From Arenibacter algicola (GTDB taxonomy: Bacteria; Bacteroidota; Bacteroidia; Flavobacteriales; Flavobacteriaceae), in the NCBI RefSeq assembly GCF_018860365.1, contig NZ_JAHKPO010000018.1:248001-312000 (forward strand): a DNA stretch of 64,000 nt. Direction: 5' to 3'. A program made the position numbers and the translations under genes. The notes beneath the pieces were generated by a model, which was not told the DNA's origin, searched no databases, and was given only the letters and a program-made list of their open reading frames with translations. Shown in pieces: positions 26,872-35,276 of this stretch (the stretch's first letter is position 1; each line of letters begins with the position of its first letter).

Positions 26872-27784
26872 AATTATATAATTTAATATTTGATAATACC
26901 TCCAAGGTTATTAAGGGTATTCAAAATGTATGGGACTAGGTTCATAATCCTTGGTTTATCTAATATAACAAAAAAATGACCAAACTATTGATGTTGAGTT
27001 ATTAGCATTGCAAAAAGTTAGTTTGAATATAACCTTACTAATCAGATTGTAGTTAATAGGCAAGAGCCATTAGCCAATAGGCAGGAGTAAAGAGAAAAGA
27101 ATCAAGAATCTAGAGTCTAGAGCAAAGACAAATAGTAGTCCGGCTTCTAAGTTCTAATAGCGAAGCGGTCTGGATTCTAATTCCTTAGTCAGTAGGCAAA
27201 AGCCAATAGGCAAGAGTAAAGAGAAAAGAATCAAGAGTCTAGAGCCAAGACAAAAGAAGTCTGATATTTAGGTTCTAGTAGCGAAGCGGTCCAGTTTCTG
27301 ATTCCTTAGTCAGTAGGCAAGAGTCTAGAGCAAAGACAAATAGTATTCCAGTATCTAGGTTCTAATAGCGAAGCGGTCTAGTTTCTAATTCCTTAGTCAG
27401 TAGGCAAGAGCCAATAGGCAATAGTAAAGAGTAAAGAATCAAGAGTCTAAAGCCAAGACAAAAGAAGTCTGGTATTTAGGTTCTAGTAGCGAAGCGGTCC
27501 AGTTTCTGATTCCTTAGTCAGTAGGCAAGAGTCTAGAGCAAAGACAAATAGTAGTCCGGCTTCTAGGTTCTAATAGCGAAGCGGTCTTGTTTCTGATTCC
27601 CTTATCTACCAAATTTAACAATCACAACCAATGATTTGCTCCTTTTTCAATATTTATAACCAATATTTTGGTATCTTTAGAAAGCTGGTAGTCATGGTGA
27701 TATGGCCTTTGATGAGGCGCTATACCTGTACTTTTACCCAGCTTTGACCAATTTTCGCCCCCCCCATCCTAAAAATGAGAAACT
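26872..27784. other. Non-coding region holding a repeat array
   Basis: About 910 bp without a gene. The first 180 bp is AT-rich. From about 27050 to 27605 it consists of a tandem array of short degenerate words (AATAGGCAAGAG, GAGTCTAGAG, TAGCGAAGCGGTC), annotated separately. The last 180 bp leads into the cyclase gene and should contain its promoter. Confidence 0.85.
27055..27605. repeat. Tandem repeat array, period about 208 bp, with alternating half-units
   Basis: The core TAGCGAAGCGGTC occurs at 27158, 27279, 27366, 27487 and 27574. The spacings are 121, 87, 121, 87 bp, so the higher-order unit is 208 bp and is present in about two and a half copies. Each half carries 'CCTTAGTCAGTAGGCAAGAG' and then either a long form (with AATAGTAAAGAG...AATCAAGAG) or a short form lacking it. 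Related cores appear near 28887, 29001 and 30424. No coding frame and no transposase is present. Confidence 0.92.
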
Positions 27785-28597
27785 ATGCCACTATTTATGG
27801 ATCGACATTATATTGAAGGGGCCACTCCTGAAGAGGTTGCAAAGGCGCATCATGAGGACATGAAAATTCAATCTAGGCATCATTGCAAGGCATTGACCTA
27901 TTGGCATGATGAAGATAAGGGCGTAGCTTTTTGTCTTATAGAAGCCCCATCAGCAACTGCCGTACGAGAAATGCATCAAGAAGCACACGGTCTTATACCC
28001 AACCAGATCATTGAAGTGGACGGATCGGCCGTAGCCCAATTTTTGGGCCGGGTAATAGACCCCGAAAAAGAGGACGGGAAACCCATGACCGAGAGTCCAT
28101 TTAGGGCGATTATGTTCATAGATATGGTGAGTTCCACAGATATTACCCAGGCCTTGGGAGACAGCAAGGCCCTTGTTCTGGTGCATACCTATAGGGATGT
28201 AGTAAGAAAGGCCCTTGTGGATCATGGGGGGCGTGAAGTGGATAGGGCGGGCGATGGATTCCTGACAAGTTTCAGATCTGCTTATACGGCTTCGGTCTGT
28301 GCAGTGGAAATACAGCGCCAATTATCCAAGTACAATGAATCCCGTGAGGATGGAATTTTGCTGCAGGCCAGAATAGGCATTGGGGCAGGAGAGCCGGTAC
28401 AGGATGGTGACGCACTATTTGGTTCTACGGTGAATATGGTGGCACGTATCTGTAGCTACGGGGGATCTGGTCAAATTATTACTGCCAAGGTGGTTAAAGA
28501 TTTGTGCATAGGCAAGCCGATCTCCTTTACCTCACTGGGCGCGCAAAAGCTAAAAGGCTTTGATGATCCCATAGATCTGGAACTTATTGAATGGTGA
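27785..28597 (+). CDS. DUF4242 (nickel-binding-like) fused to class III nucleotidyl cyclase
   Basis: A 270-residue fusion. Residues 1-90 match the DUF4242/SCO4226 ferredoxin-like domain (PLFMDRHYIEGATPEEVAKAHHEDM; His at 21-22 and 32-33; Cys34). Residues about 105-270 are a class III cyclase domain. The metal-binding Asp residues are D113 (FIDMVSSTD) and D157 (AGDGF), and the transition-state pair is N197 and R201 (STVNMVARI). By alignment, the Lys that reads adenine is D153 and the partner Asp position is A190, so the usual ATP-selecting pair is not conserved. It would be a soluble cyclase with a sensor-like N-terminus. It lies alone between repeat blocks. Confidence 0.88.
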   Translation: MPLFMDRHYIEGATPEEVAKAHHEDMKIQSRHHCKALTYWHDEDKGVAFCLIEAPSATAVREMHQEAHGLIPNQIIEVDGSAVAQFLGRVIDPEKEDGKPMTESPFRAIMFIDMVSSTDITQALGDSKALVLVHTYRDVVRKALVDHGGREVDRAGDGFLTSFRSAYTASVCAVEIQRQLSKYNESREDGILLQARIGIGAGEPVQDGDALFGSTVNMVARICSYGGSGQIITAKVVKDLCIGKPISFTSLGAQKLKGFDDPIDLELIEW

Positions 28598-29157
28598 TAG
28601 GCTGTTTAGCAGTTTTCAGTTTTCAGGAGTCAATAGAACGGAGCATAGAATCTAGAGACCAGAGCCAAGAGCCAAGAGTCAGTGGACAGTATTCAGTATT
28701 CAGTAATCAGTGGCTGAATCTATTTAAAGTTCAAAGTTTAATGTTCTAGGTCTTTACGGAGATTGAGCGGAGTCGAAATCGAAGTATTGGTTGGTGAGTA
28801 ATAATTTGGCAGTAAACAGTAGCGTAGAATCTTGAGTCTAGAGACTAGAGTCAAGACAAAAAAAAAGTCCAGTATCTAGTTTCTAGTAGCGAAGCAGTCT
28901 AGTTTCTTATTCGTTTGGCAATAGACATTAGCCAATAGTTTGGAACCAAGAGTCTAGAAACTGCTGCCAAGACAAAAAAAGTTCAGTATCTAGGTTCTAA
29001 TAGCAAAGCGGTTTTGTTTCTAAGTAAATTAAGCTTGGAGTTCAAAGAAGCACCCTCCCTAAAATGGAAATGTACTTAATTTTCTGATTATTAATTTGTA
29101 CTTTCTCCCCGCCAATACATCTCCAATAAGTTGAATCTAGTTTTTAAACCACTTAAA
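28598..29157. other. Non-coding spacer made largely of repeat elements
   Basis: About 560 bp between the cyclase and LpxR-family genes. It holds the left copy of the 280-bp direct repeat (about 28625-28915), a second degenerate copy with TAGCAAAGCGGTT (29001), and a 100-bp tail which should contain the promoter of the LpxR-family gene. Confidence 0.8.
28625..28915. repeat. Direct repeat block, left copy (pairs with 30177-30452)
   Basis: Matches 30177-30452 nearly base for base. Shared segments include CAGTGGACAGTATTCAG, GGCTGAATCTATTTAAAG, TCTTTACGGAGATTGAGCG, GGCAGTAAACAGTAGCGTAG and TTCTAGTAGCGAAGCAGTCT. The offset stays at 1537-1545 bp, and the change is explained by one 7-bp TATTCAG duplication in this copy. 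Confidence 0.9.
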
Positions 29158-30117
29158 ATGGGGCCCAGTTTTTCCAAAGGCTTATATAACTCCCTAACAT
29201 TGTTTATTTGTTTTGTTGGAGGGACCTTAATTTCCGTGGCACAACAAGAGATGAATAATCCTGATAGGGGTACTCTTCGTAACCAAATTGGATTGCGGCA
29301 CGACAATGATTTTATATTGCTCACGGATCGGTATTATACTGCCGGACTATTTTTAACGTATCGGCACCGACTTGAAAAGGGATTTTTTAATTCCGAAAAC
29401 GAACAGCTTAGCTTTTCCCTTGGTCAGGAAATTATAACTCCGTCATATCTTATTACAGATGACGTGCAAAAATTGGACCGCGCCTATGTCGGATTTTCGG
29501 CACTTAGGTCAGGATGGTCCCGTGTGGGGCACAACAATATGATAGAGGCCAATTTTCTCCTTGGTATAGCAGGCGAGGCTTCGGGAGCAGGTAGTTTGCA
29601 AAGGTGGTACCATCATTCGGTTATGAAAACCGAAACCCCGACCTGGGTGGGGGAAATGGAAAATAGTGTTCATTATAACCTGTACACCAGATACCTTTAC
29701 GAATGGCAATTAGCTCCCAACCCATTTAGTATTCATATTGCGGCACAGTCCCAATTTGCTTTTGGCACCCGGGATATTTACATGCATCCAGAGTTGGTGG
29801 CCTATTTTGGAAAGAGAAATCCGTTATCCTCCAGTATAGCACACAACCAAATTGGATCTACGGACAGTGAGATTTTCTTTGCCCTACGTGGTGGTTATCG
29901 CATGGTGGGGCACAACGGCCTCTTGGAAGGCAATGCCCTGGGCGATGATTCCGTTTTATTGGTCGCCTCCAATAAAACAGTAGCCTATGCTGGTTTCGAT
30001 TTTCAATTCCGCCACGGCCGAAATGAGTATTGGGTAGGGGTACGCTATAATACTCCGGAATTTGAGAAGGCCAGGGCCCATCAGTACGTTATACTGTCGT
30101 ATACCAGGGGATTTTGA
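29158..30117 (+). CDS. LpxR-family lipid A deacylase-like outer-membrane protein (DUF2219)
   Basis: About 319 residues from the ATG at 29158; the longer frame upstream begins only with TTG. A signal peptide (to about ISVAQQ) is followed by an antiparallel beta-barrel. Family marks are 'GLRHDNDFILLTDRYYTAGLFLTYRHRL' (N-D-x-x-x-x-x-D-R-x-Y-T-x-G, with the catalytic and Ca-binding residues of LpxR), 'SFSLGQEIITPSYL' and 'DRAYVGFSALRSGW'. LpxR removes the 3'-acyloxyacyl chain from lipid A. The gene is bracketed by near-identical direct repeats. Confidence 0.88.
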   Translation: MGPSFSKGLYNSLTLFICFVGGTLISVAQQEMNNPDRGTLRNQIGLRHDNDFILLTDRYYTAGLFLTYRHRLEKGFFNSENEQLSFSLGQEIITPSYLITDDVQKLDRAYVGFSALRSGWSRVGHNNMIEANFLLGIAGEASGAGSLQRWYHHSVMKTETPTWVGEMENSVHYNLYTRYLYEWQLAPNPFSIHIAAQSQFAFGTRDIYMHPELVAYFGKRNPLSSSIAHNQIGSTDSEIFFALRGGYRMVGHNGLLEGNALGDDSVLLVASNKTVAYAGFDFQFRHGRNEYWVGVRYNTPEFEKARAHQYVILSYTRGF

Positions 30118-30472
30118 TGCCTAACGGTAGTGTTGAGTAGTTAGTATTATGTATTAGGTGGTAAGTGAACAGAAGTCAGAGCCAATAGCCAATAGAACGG
30201 AGACTAGAGTCTAGAGCCAAGAGTCAGTGGACAGTATTCAGTAATCAGAGGCTGAATCTATTTAAAGTTCAAAGTTTAATGTTCTAGGTCTTTACGGAGA
30301 TTGAGCGAAGTCGAAATCGAAGTGTTGGGTGGTGAGTAATAAGTTGGCAGTAAACAGTAGCGTAGAATCTTGAGTCTAGAGATTTAGGTCAAGACAAAAA
30401 AAAGTCCAGTATCTAGTTTCTAGTAGCGAAGCAGTCTAGTTTCTTATTCCTTTATGGTTCTTGGTACAGCAA
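30118..30472. other. Spacer containing the right direct-repeat copy
   Basis: About 355 bp between the LpxR-family gene and the convergent sulfatase. Almost all of it is the right copy of the direct repeat (30177-30452). I see no separate gene or terminator. Confidence 0.8.
30177..30452. repeat. Direct repeat block, right copy (pairs with 28625-28915)
   Basis: Same orientation as the left copy, with scattered substitutions (for example GAGCGAAGTCG here for GAGCGGAGTCG there) and without the TATTCAG duplication. The two copies enclose about 1.26 kb carrying the LpxR-family gene. Confidence 0.9.
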
Positions 30473-32077
30473 TCAATTTACATCATCCGGTTTTGGGAAC
30501 TTTCTCAATGGAGAATAGCGTTTGTAGCTATCAAATATTTGGTGATCGGGACCTACAATACGGGGGTCATTGGATTTTTTCAATTCCCGTAATAATTGGG
30601 TCTTTAAGGCCTCTTCAATCTTTTTCAATGAGGGTGTTCCCGATAAATTTTTTAAACAAGAAGGATCTTGCTGCACATTGTAAAGTTCAAATTCAGGTCG
30701 TTTATCAACGGCTAAATCGAAATAGGGCATAATTTCTACTTCTTCATGATACTCTATAAGATAGGTTTTTGTTGGGCAATCATCAATATCGGTATAAGCA
30801 CTGCCATTTAGGTAGGTATTGTTTTTATCCAGTCCGTGCATAGGAAGCAATTGTGTGCTATCATTTTCTGCAAACTTTTGTGGTGCACCTGCTGGCCACC
30901 TTTCGGGTTTCATGTTCCAAATAAAAAGATAATCTCCCTTGCGTACGGACCTTTGAGGATATCCCCAATTTAAATATCTGGACGAGGAGTGTCGTTCCCT
31001 ACCAGAGTATGCTGATCTTTCCGTTTTTGATACGACACCACTTTCTTTAGATCGCAAAAGATTCAATATACTTTTCCCGGTAATGGGGAGCATTCCTTTG
31101 GAGGAAGTATTGGTTACTTCAAGAATGGTAGGTGCCAAATCAATAAAACCAATGGGATCTTCTACAACCCTATTTTCCGGAAATTCCTTTGGATATCTAA
31201 TGGCAAAAGGAACATGGACGCCGTATTCATAGCTATTGGCCTTGGCACGTGGAAAGGGCATACCATTATCGGCAGTTACGATTACAATAGTGTTTTCCAA
31301 TTCCCCAATTTCCTCTAAATATTCGAGCATCCTTTGAAGATGAAGATCAAACCACTCAATTTCAACCGCATAATCCAATAGATCTCCCCGTATTTCCTCA
31401 TTATCGGGAAGGAATTCGGGCACCTCTACATCTTCCAATTTTTTGGACATATTTTTCCAAGATCCTTTTTCGTAGCTTCTATGCGGTTCATAGCCTCCAT
31501 ACCAGAAAAAAAATGGTTGCTCCTTTTTAATATTCTCTACAAAATATCTAAAATTCCCAAAGTAATTGGTTGCGTTGATGCCGTTGGCAAATCGTTCATC
31601 GTTTTGCTTTTCATATTTAAGATTACTATGTGAAACTCCGGCAGCATCGTTTTTTCGCCAAAGCGAATCCCCTTCTGTACGGGCGTATTGAAAAGGACCA
31701 ACTCCTTTTCCGGTTCTTCCTGTGGCATATCCATTTTTTTCAAGCAGATCCACAAAGGGAACATACTTCTTTAACCATGCCGAGGCATGTTGTCCGGCCT
31801 GTTCATTTTGCCAATGATGTCTACCCGTAATAATGGCGCTTCTGGAAGGTGCGCACCCAGGAGAACCGGCATAAGCGTTGGAAAAATATACCCCTTCACG
31901 GGCAACCCTGTCAAAGGCAGGAGTTTTAACAAAGTTCGACCCCTCATAGCTCGTATGGAAAAATGATTGGTCATCACTAATTGCAAAAAGAATATTGGGG
32001 CGGTCTTGGGCAGAAGCGTTAAACCCCAAGCCTGTATTTAATAATACTGTAATACAAATTACAATTCTTAATGTCAT
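30473..32077 (-). CDS. Secreted sulfatase (S1 family, Cys type)
   Basis: A 534-residue exported sulfatase (signal peptide about 1-23). The formylglycine motif is C75-A-P-S-R79 followed by SAIITGR. Metal ligands are suggested by 'ILFAISDDQSFF' (Asp pair) and 'TIVIVTADNGMPFPRAKANSYEYGVHVPF' (D-N-G). Length and layout fit S1 members like heparan N-sulfatase (S1_8 type). It would remove sulfate esters or N-sulfates from sulfated polysaccharides after maturation by a formylglycine-generating or anaerobic maturase enzyme that is not in this window. Its ATG overlaps the upstream 109-codon gene (ATGA). Confidence 0.94.
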   Translation of the reverse strand: MTLRIVICITVLLNTGLGFNASAQDRPNILFAISDDQSFFHTSYEGSNFVKTPAFDRVAREGVYFSNAYAGSPGCAPSRSAIITGRHHWQNEQAGQHASAWLKKYVPFVDLLEKNGYATGRTGKGVGPFQYARTEGDSLWRKNDAAGVSHSNLKYEKQNDERFANGINATNYFGNFRYFVENIKKEQPFFFWYGGYEPHRSYEKGSWKNMSKKLEDVEVPEFLPDNEEIRGDLLDYAVEIEWFDLHLQRMLEYLEEIGELENTIVIVTADNGMPFPRAKANSYEYGVHVPFAIRYPKEFPENRVVEDPIGFIDLAPTILEVTNTSSKGMLPITGKSILNLLRSKESGVVSKTERSAYSGRERHSSSRYLNWGYPQRSVRKGDYLFIWNMKPERWPAGAPQKFAENDSTQLLPMHGLDKNNTYLNGSAYTDIDDCPTKTYLIEYHEEVEIMPYFDLAVDKRPEFELYNVQQDPSCLKNLSGTPSLKKIEEALKTQLLRELKKSNDPRIVGPDHQIFDSYKRYSPLRKFPKPDDVN

Positions 32078-32403
32078 ACTTTTTTATTGTTCAATTCCTG
32101 CTTTACACTGGCCGCTTTCTCCATATCCGAACCCATCAACCATATTCTTAGCGTCTTTTCGGCCATTTTAATATTGAGATGCGTTCTGTTTCTAAATCCC
32201 GGTTCAAAGGGGACCGTCCAAAAAAATGGAATATAACTAAGCAGGGAAAGTAACCAGCCCTTGTTTAATTGGACCGACTTTAAACCGCCACATGCATAGG
32301 AGCCATTATTCTTTGGAGTTAGCTGATCCACTATTTCAAACATATCTTTTTGAAGCCTAATATCCAATTTGGGGCTATTCCTTAACGTAATTGTTTCGAT
32401 CAT
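32074..32403 (-). CDS. Small protein upstream of and coupled to the sulfatase
   Basis: A 109-residue protein of unknown family. It begins 'MIETITLRNSPKLDIRLQKDM', has a central semi-hydrophobic segment 'GWLLSLLSYIPFFWTVPF' and ends in a Lys/Asn-rich helix. Its stop overlaps the sulfatase start (ATGA), so the two are translationally coupled. No lipobox or signal is visible. It may be an accessory of the sulfatase, but there is no direct evidence. Confidence 0.65.
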   Translation of the reverse strand: MIETITLRNSPKLDIRLQKDMFEIVDQLTPKNNGSYACGGLKSVQLNKGWLLSLLSYIPFFWTVPFEPGFRNRTHLNIKMAEKTLRIWLMGSDMEKAASVKQELNNKKV

Positions 32404-32476
32404 GTACTATTTAGGATTTAATGGTAAATAAAGGTAGACTTTAACGAACTACACTAAGAATAGCCTTTATTTTTAT

Positions 32477-32502
32477 AGTCTCACAGCTAATAGGCTGAGA
32501 CT
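32477..32502 (-). terminator. Probable terminator after DUF4019 gene
   Basis: An inverted repeat AGTCTCA...TGAGACT (32477-32483 and 32496-32502) with an inner partial AGC/GCT pairing sits directly at the end of the minus-strand DUF4019-like gene. An AT-rich run lies beyond it on the minus strand. Confidence 0.5.
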
Positions 32503-32966
32503 TATTTTATAAAGTACCCGGATATCTTCCATTGGTCACCATCCTTCATTTGGGTAACGGTCTCTATACTTTCGTTTTTATTTTCAAAGGAGGTTTTAAA
32601 TTGGATAACTATATACTCCCCATCCGGTGCTCCTGGAAGTGTTGTATGGTATTCCGATGAAATTACGTCCCTGCTGATTACTTCTCCCAATGGGGGCACA
32701 ATACCACTTAACTGTTGCGTCCATTGTTCTTTTGTAACCGCTTTTTGAAAAAGGGAAGCCGCATTATCCCAACTCTGGGAATAGTCTTGCTCATAAATCA
32801 ATCCCAGCCATCCCTTGGCATCCTGGATTACTTCTTGTTTTAATTCATTGGAAACGGTGGCCTCTGATTGGATATTTACTACTTTTTCATTTTTCGAATT
32901 GGATTTACAGGACAATAGTCCGGTAAAAACTAAAAAGACTAGGTATTTGTACATTGATTTTTTCAT
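32502..32966 (-). CDS. DUF4019-like lipoprotein
   Basis: A 154-residue lipoprotein (lipobox FTGLLSC near residue 20) with a C-terminal globular domain of the DUF4019 type: 'AKGWLGLIYEQDYSQSWDNAASLFQKAVTKEQW' and 'GEYIVIQFKTSFENKNESIETVTQMKDGDQWKISGYFIK'. This is the cystatin-like fold found in many small exported proteins of unknown function. It is monocistronic. Confidence 0.85.
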   Translation of the reverse strand: MKKSMYKYLVFLVFTGLLSCKSNSKNEKVVNIQSEATVSNELKQEVIQDAKGWLGLIYEQDYSQSWDNAASLFQKAVTKEQWTQQLSGIVPPLGEVISRDVISSEYHTTLPGAPDGEYIVIQFKTSFENKNESIETVTQMKDGDQWKISGYFIK

Positions 32967-33103
32967 GAATATATTATTTTTTTTTGGGTTAACAATTCAA
33001 TACCCTTAATGCAATATTATGGACTTAAATGAAATTTGCTTTAAGGACGTAATGATTTTTGGGATGGATAGGTGTTTTTCAAAAGATTTGGTTTTGTAGC
33101 ACG

Positions 33104-33676
33104 TTATTTTTTGTTTTTATATAGTTCAATTGCTTTTAAGTATTTTAATCCTCCAGTCTCTGTTTGGTCGTGTATGAAACCATTCAATTCAGGATGATTT
33201 TCGTCAATCCAACTTACAATACCATCTCTGTTTTTAACAAATGTTGAATCATTGAAAATAACATATTCTGTTGTTTCAATACTGATGATTTTATCATTAT
33301 CAAATCGGATAATTTGATTAGTGACAATTGGTTCTTGGTGAAGAAATGAGATTCTTTTGTCGATTTTTGAAATCTTTGCTTTCACAATTTCATCCTCCTG
33401 TTCCATTTGAAGGATTTCGTATGATGGTTGAAACACAGCATCCAATTTCAACCATTCAATATATTCATTCAAAGAAAATATCTGTTCATAGTCATATTTG
33501 GTTTCTTTGGTCACAAGGCTATCGGTCAATAAAAGAGTTATTTTTAAATCATCAGAACTATCCAGAGCCTTATAATAATTCTTAGCAATTTCAAGTTTAT
33601 CAATTTCCTTTCTAGAGTTTTTACAGCAAATGAATCCGATTAGTAATAGTAAGGTTAGATTTACGATTTTGTTCAT
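33104..33676 (-). CDS. Lipoprotein of unknown function
   Basis: About 190 residues from the ATG at 33676 (MNKIVNLTL). An ATG 30 bp upstream is open but leaves a polar leader before the hydrophobic segment. The signal ends in a lipobox (LLLIGFICC). The body is rich in Lys, Ile and Asp, and the segment 'ALDSSDDLKITLLLTDSLV' could be an NTF2/SnoaL-like start. I cannot name the family. A single gene. Confidence 0.7.
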   Translation of the reverse strand: MNKIVNLTLLLLIGFICCKNSRKEIDKLEIAKNYYKALDSSDDLKITLLLTDSLVTKETKYDYEQIFSLNEYIEWLKLDAVFQPSYEILQMEQEDEIVKAKISKIDKRISFLHQEPIVTNQIIRFDNDKIISIETTEYVIFNDSTFVKNRDGIVSWIDENHPELNGFIHDQTETGGLKYLKAIELYKNKK

Positions 33677-33706
33677 TTGTATTTGTTGTTCAGTTATGCG
33701 TTGCAC

Positions 33707-34294
33707 CAGTCTTTTCTATGTATTTTTTCTCATCACTGGCGCGAGCATCCTGCTCGTGCCTTTCTATTGTGCGACATTGCCATCAGGGATGACGATCTAA
33801 AGTATGCCGGAGGGCGTATTAAAATTATACTAAGTCAACTACGGTTGCTCTAAAGATATAGAGAAAAAAATATTCGTACTATATTTATGAGTAACCCCAT
33901 TTATTCTGGACAAGTGACGGTTAAGGCACGAGCAGGATGCTCGCGCCAGCGGGGCAGCTGTTTTATCGTCAGTTCGAGTGAAATGGCGACAGCCATTTTG
34001 TATCGAGAACAGGTTAGGTTTAGATCGTCTTCTTCTCGATACAATTTTATTTCGTTTCACTCTATAAAATCACCTGCCCGACTGGCTGGCGGTCCTGTCT
34101 GCCGTTAGGCGGGCTCGAAGTGACGGGGACTGTTAAGGCACGAGCAAGATGCTCGCACCAGCGGGGGCTAAACAGATACAATCGTGGTTTGTCCGGTCGA
34201 GCGGAGTAGAGACCTCAAAAAAGTTTATTGTCCTATACCTCTCAAGAGCGTTCAAGACGACAGCCACGCCAACTATAATGCCATAATGGTATAT
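33707..34294. other. Palindrome-rich spacer, contains duplicated block A
   Basis: About 590 bp without a gene. It has an inverted copy of the 25-bp GGCACGAGC...CGCGCCAG hairpin (33736-33760, exact reverse complement of 33925-33949), then the left copy of the duplicated block (about 33811-34256). A 73-codon plus-strand frame and a minus-strand frame inside it are accidents of the repeats. Confidence 0.8.
33811..34256. repeat. Composite palindromic block, copy A (pairs with 35277-35751)
   Basis: Several hairpin elements in fixed order: a GGCACGAGC hairpin (33925-33949), the CAGTTCGAGTGAAATGGCGA hairpin (33967-34010), a GGCTGGCGG...GGCGGGCTCGAAG element (34084-34120), a second GGCACGAGC hairpin (34137-34161) and GGTCGAGCGGAGTAGAGACC (34195-34214). 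Copy B has the same order at an offset of 1466-1488 bp. Confidence 0.9.
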
Positions 34295-34660
34295 CTACCC
34301 CGCACGTAGAATTTTTTCCATCTTTCTTCCTTTCGCCAATTCGTCCACCAGCTTGTCCAAATACCGTACTTGTTGCGTTAGTGTGTTTTCAATTTCCTCT
34401 ATCCTATAGCCACAGATTAGACCCGTAATGAGGTGGGCGTTGGGATTCAATTTAGCCCTCTGGAAGAAGGTTTTAAAAGTAACTTTCTCATCTATGAGTT
34501 CCTTCAATTTATTTTCATCATATCCTGTTAGCCATTCTATCACTGTATGCAATTCCTCTATAGTTCTGCCTTTCTTTTCCACCTTTGTGATATAGTGAGG
34601 ATATACAGAGGCGAAGGTTAATTTCGCTATACGCTCGTTGTGTTCGGGTGTTGTTTTCAT
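34295..34660 (-). CDS. DUF2200 domain-containing protein
   Basis: A 121-residue protein matching DUF2200 over its full length: 'HNERIAKLTFASVYPHYITKVEKKGRTIEELHTVIEWLTGYD' then 'ITGLICGYRIEEIENTLTQQVRYLDKLVDELAKGRKMEKILR'. The family is small, cytoplasmic and helical, and its function is unknown. Together with the next gene it is enclosed by two copies of the palindromic block. Confidence 0.9.
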   Translation of the reverse strand: MKTTPEHNERIAKLTFASVYPHYITKVEKKGRTIEELHTVIEWLTGYDENKLKELIDEKVTFKTFFQRAKLNPNAHLITGLICGYRIEEIENTLTQQVRYLDKLVDELAKGRKMEKILRAG

Positions 34661-34696
34661 GATAAATACTTTGGTGCTGGTCCAGTTGTTTTACTT

Positions 34697-35155
34697 TTAA
34701 TCCGTTGATGGTGTGTCTATCAATTCTATTTGTTCATCAATAACCTCTAGCATTACAACATCCCCATATTTTAATCCTTCAATTTTTGGAAGCAAAAGTT
34801 CCAAAATGGTCGGGTTTTGAAAATGTTCTGCTTTGGTGGTAGGATCTGGCATATAAATCAACCCCTTATAAGTACTTCCTTTAAATTGAAGGGATACATC
34901 AAAAAAATAAAAATTTTCAAGAGGAATGTATTTGGACCAATTTACATTCTCAAGAAAATGTTTTGGTTTTTTTATTTTGAAAATATACGGTGCAATGTCC
35001 AAATTGATAGTTCCCAGAAAGTACTGATTTAGGTCCAAGCCTTTTTGCAAAAAATGTTCGCATTGGGCTTTTAAGGTGCCATCGGGATAGCGTGGGTCTT
35101 TTGCCTTCCCCGAGGCAACTCCATGACCTTGGCATACCACTGCATTAACTTTCAT
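34697..35155 (-). CDS. Conserved-looking protein of unknown function
   Basis: A 152-residue cytoplasmic protein: 'VNAVVCQGHGVASGKAKDPRYPDGTLKAQCEHFLQKG' then 'YFLGTINLDIAPY'. The Gly-rich start followed by a 'G-T-x-N-L/I' strand recalls the CTP-dependent riboflavin kinase barrel (DUF120-like), but the resemblance is weak and may be by chance. 36 bp downstream is the DUF2200 gene in the same direction. No better assignment can be made. Confidence 0.6.
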   Translation of the reverse strand: MKVNAVVCQGHGVASGKAKDPRYPDGTLKAQCEHFLQKGLDLNQYFLGTINLDIAPYIFKIKKPKHFLENVNWSKYIPLENFYFFDVSLQFKGSTYKGLIYMPDPTTKAEHFQNPTILELLLPKIEGLKYGDVVMLEVIDEQIELIDTPSTD

Positions 35156-35276
35156 TGTTCTTCACTTTTATTAATTTCTTTATTGAGCTCCTACTAAGAA
35201 TTGCCATTAATATCATGTTTCATGCTCGCGTTGTCCATTTATGGAAAAGAAGGTTAACCTTGTAAAATATATGTTA

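Noticed and set aside
27055..27605. CRISPR array
   Set aside because: The units are 87 and 121 bp with similar, not unique, spacers, and there is no cas gene in the window.
28625..30452. Composite transposon around the LpxR-family gene
   Set aside because: The flanking repeats are direct and contain no transposase frame, terminal inverted repeats or target duplication that I can see.
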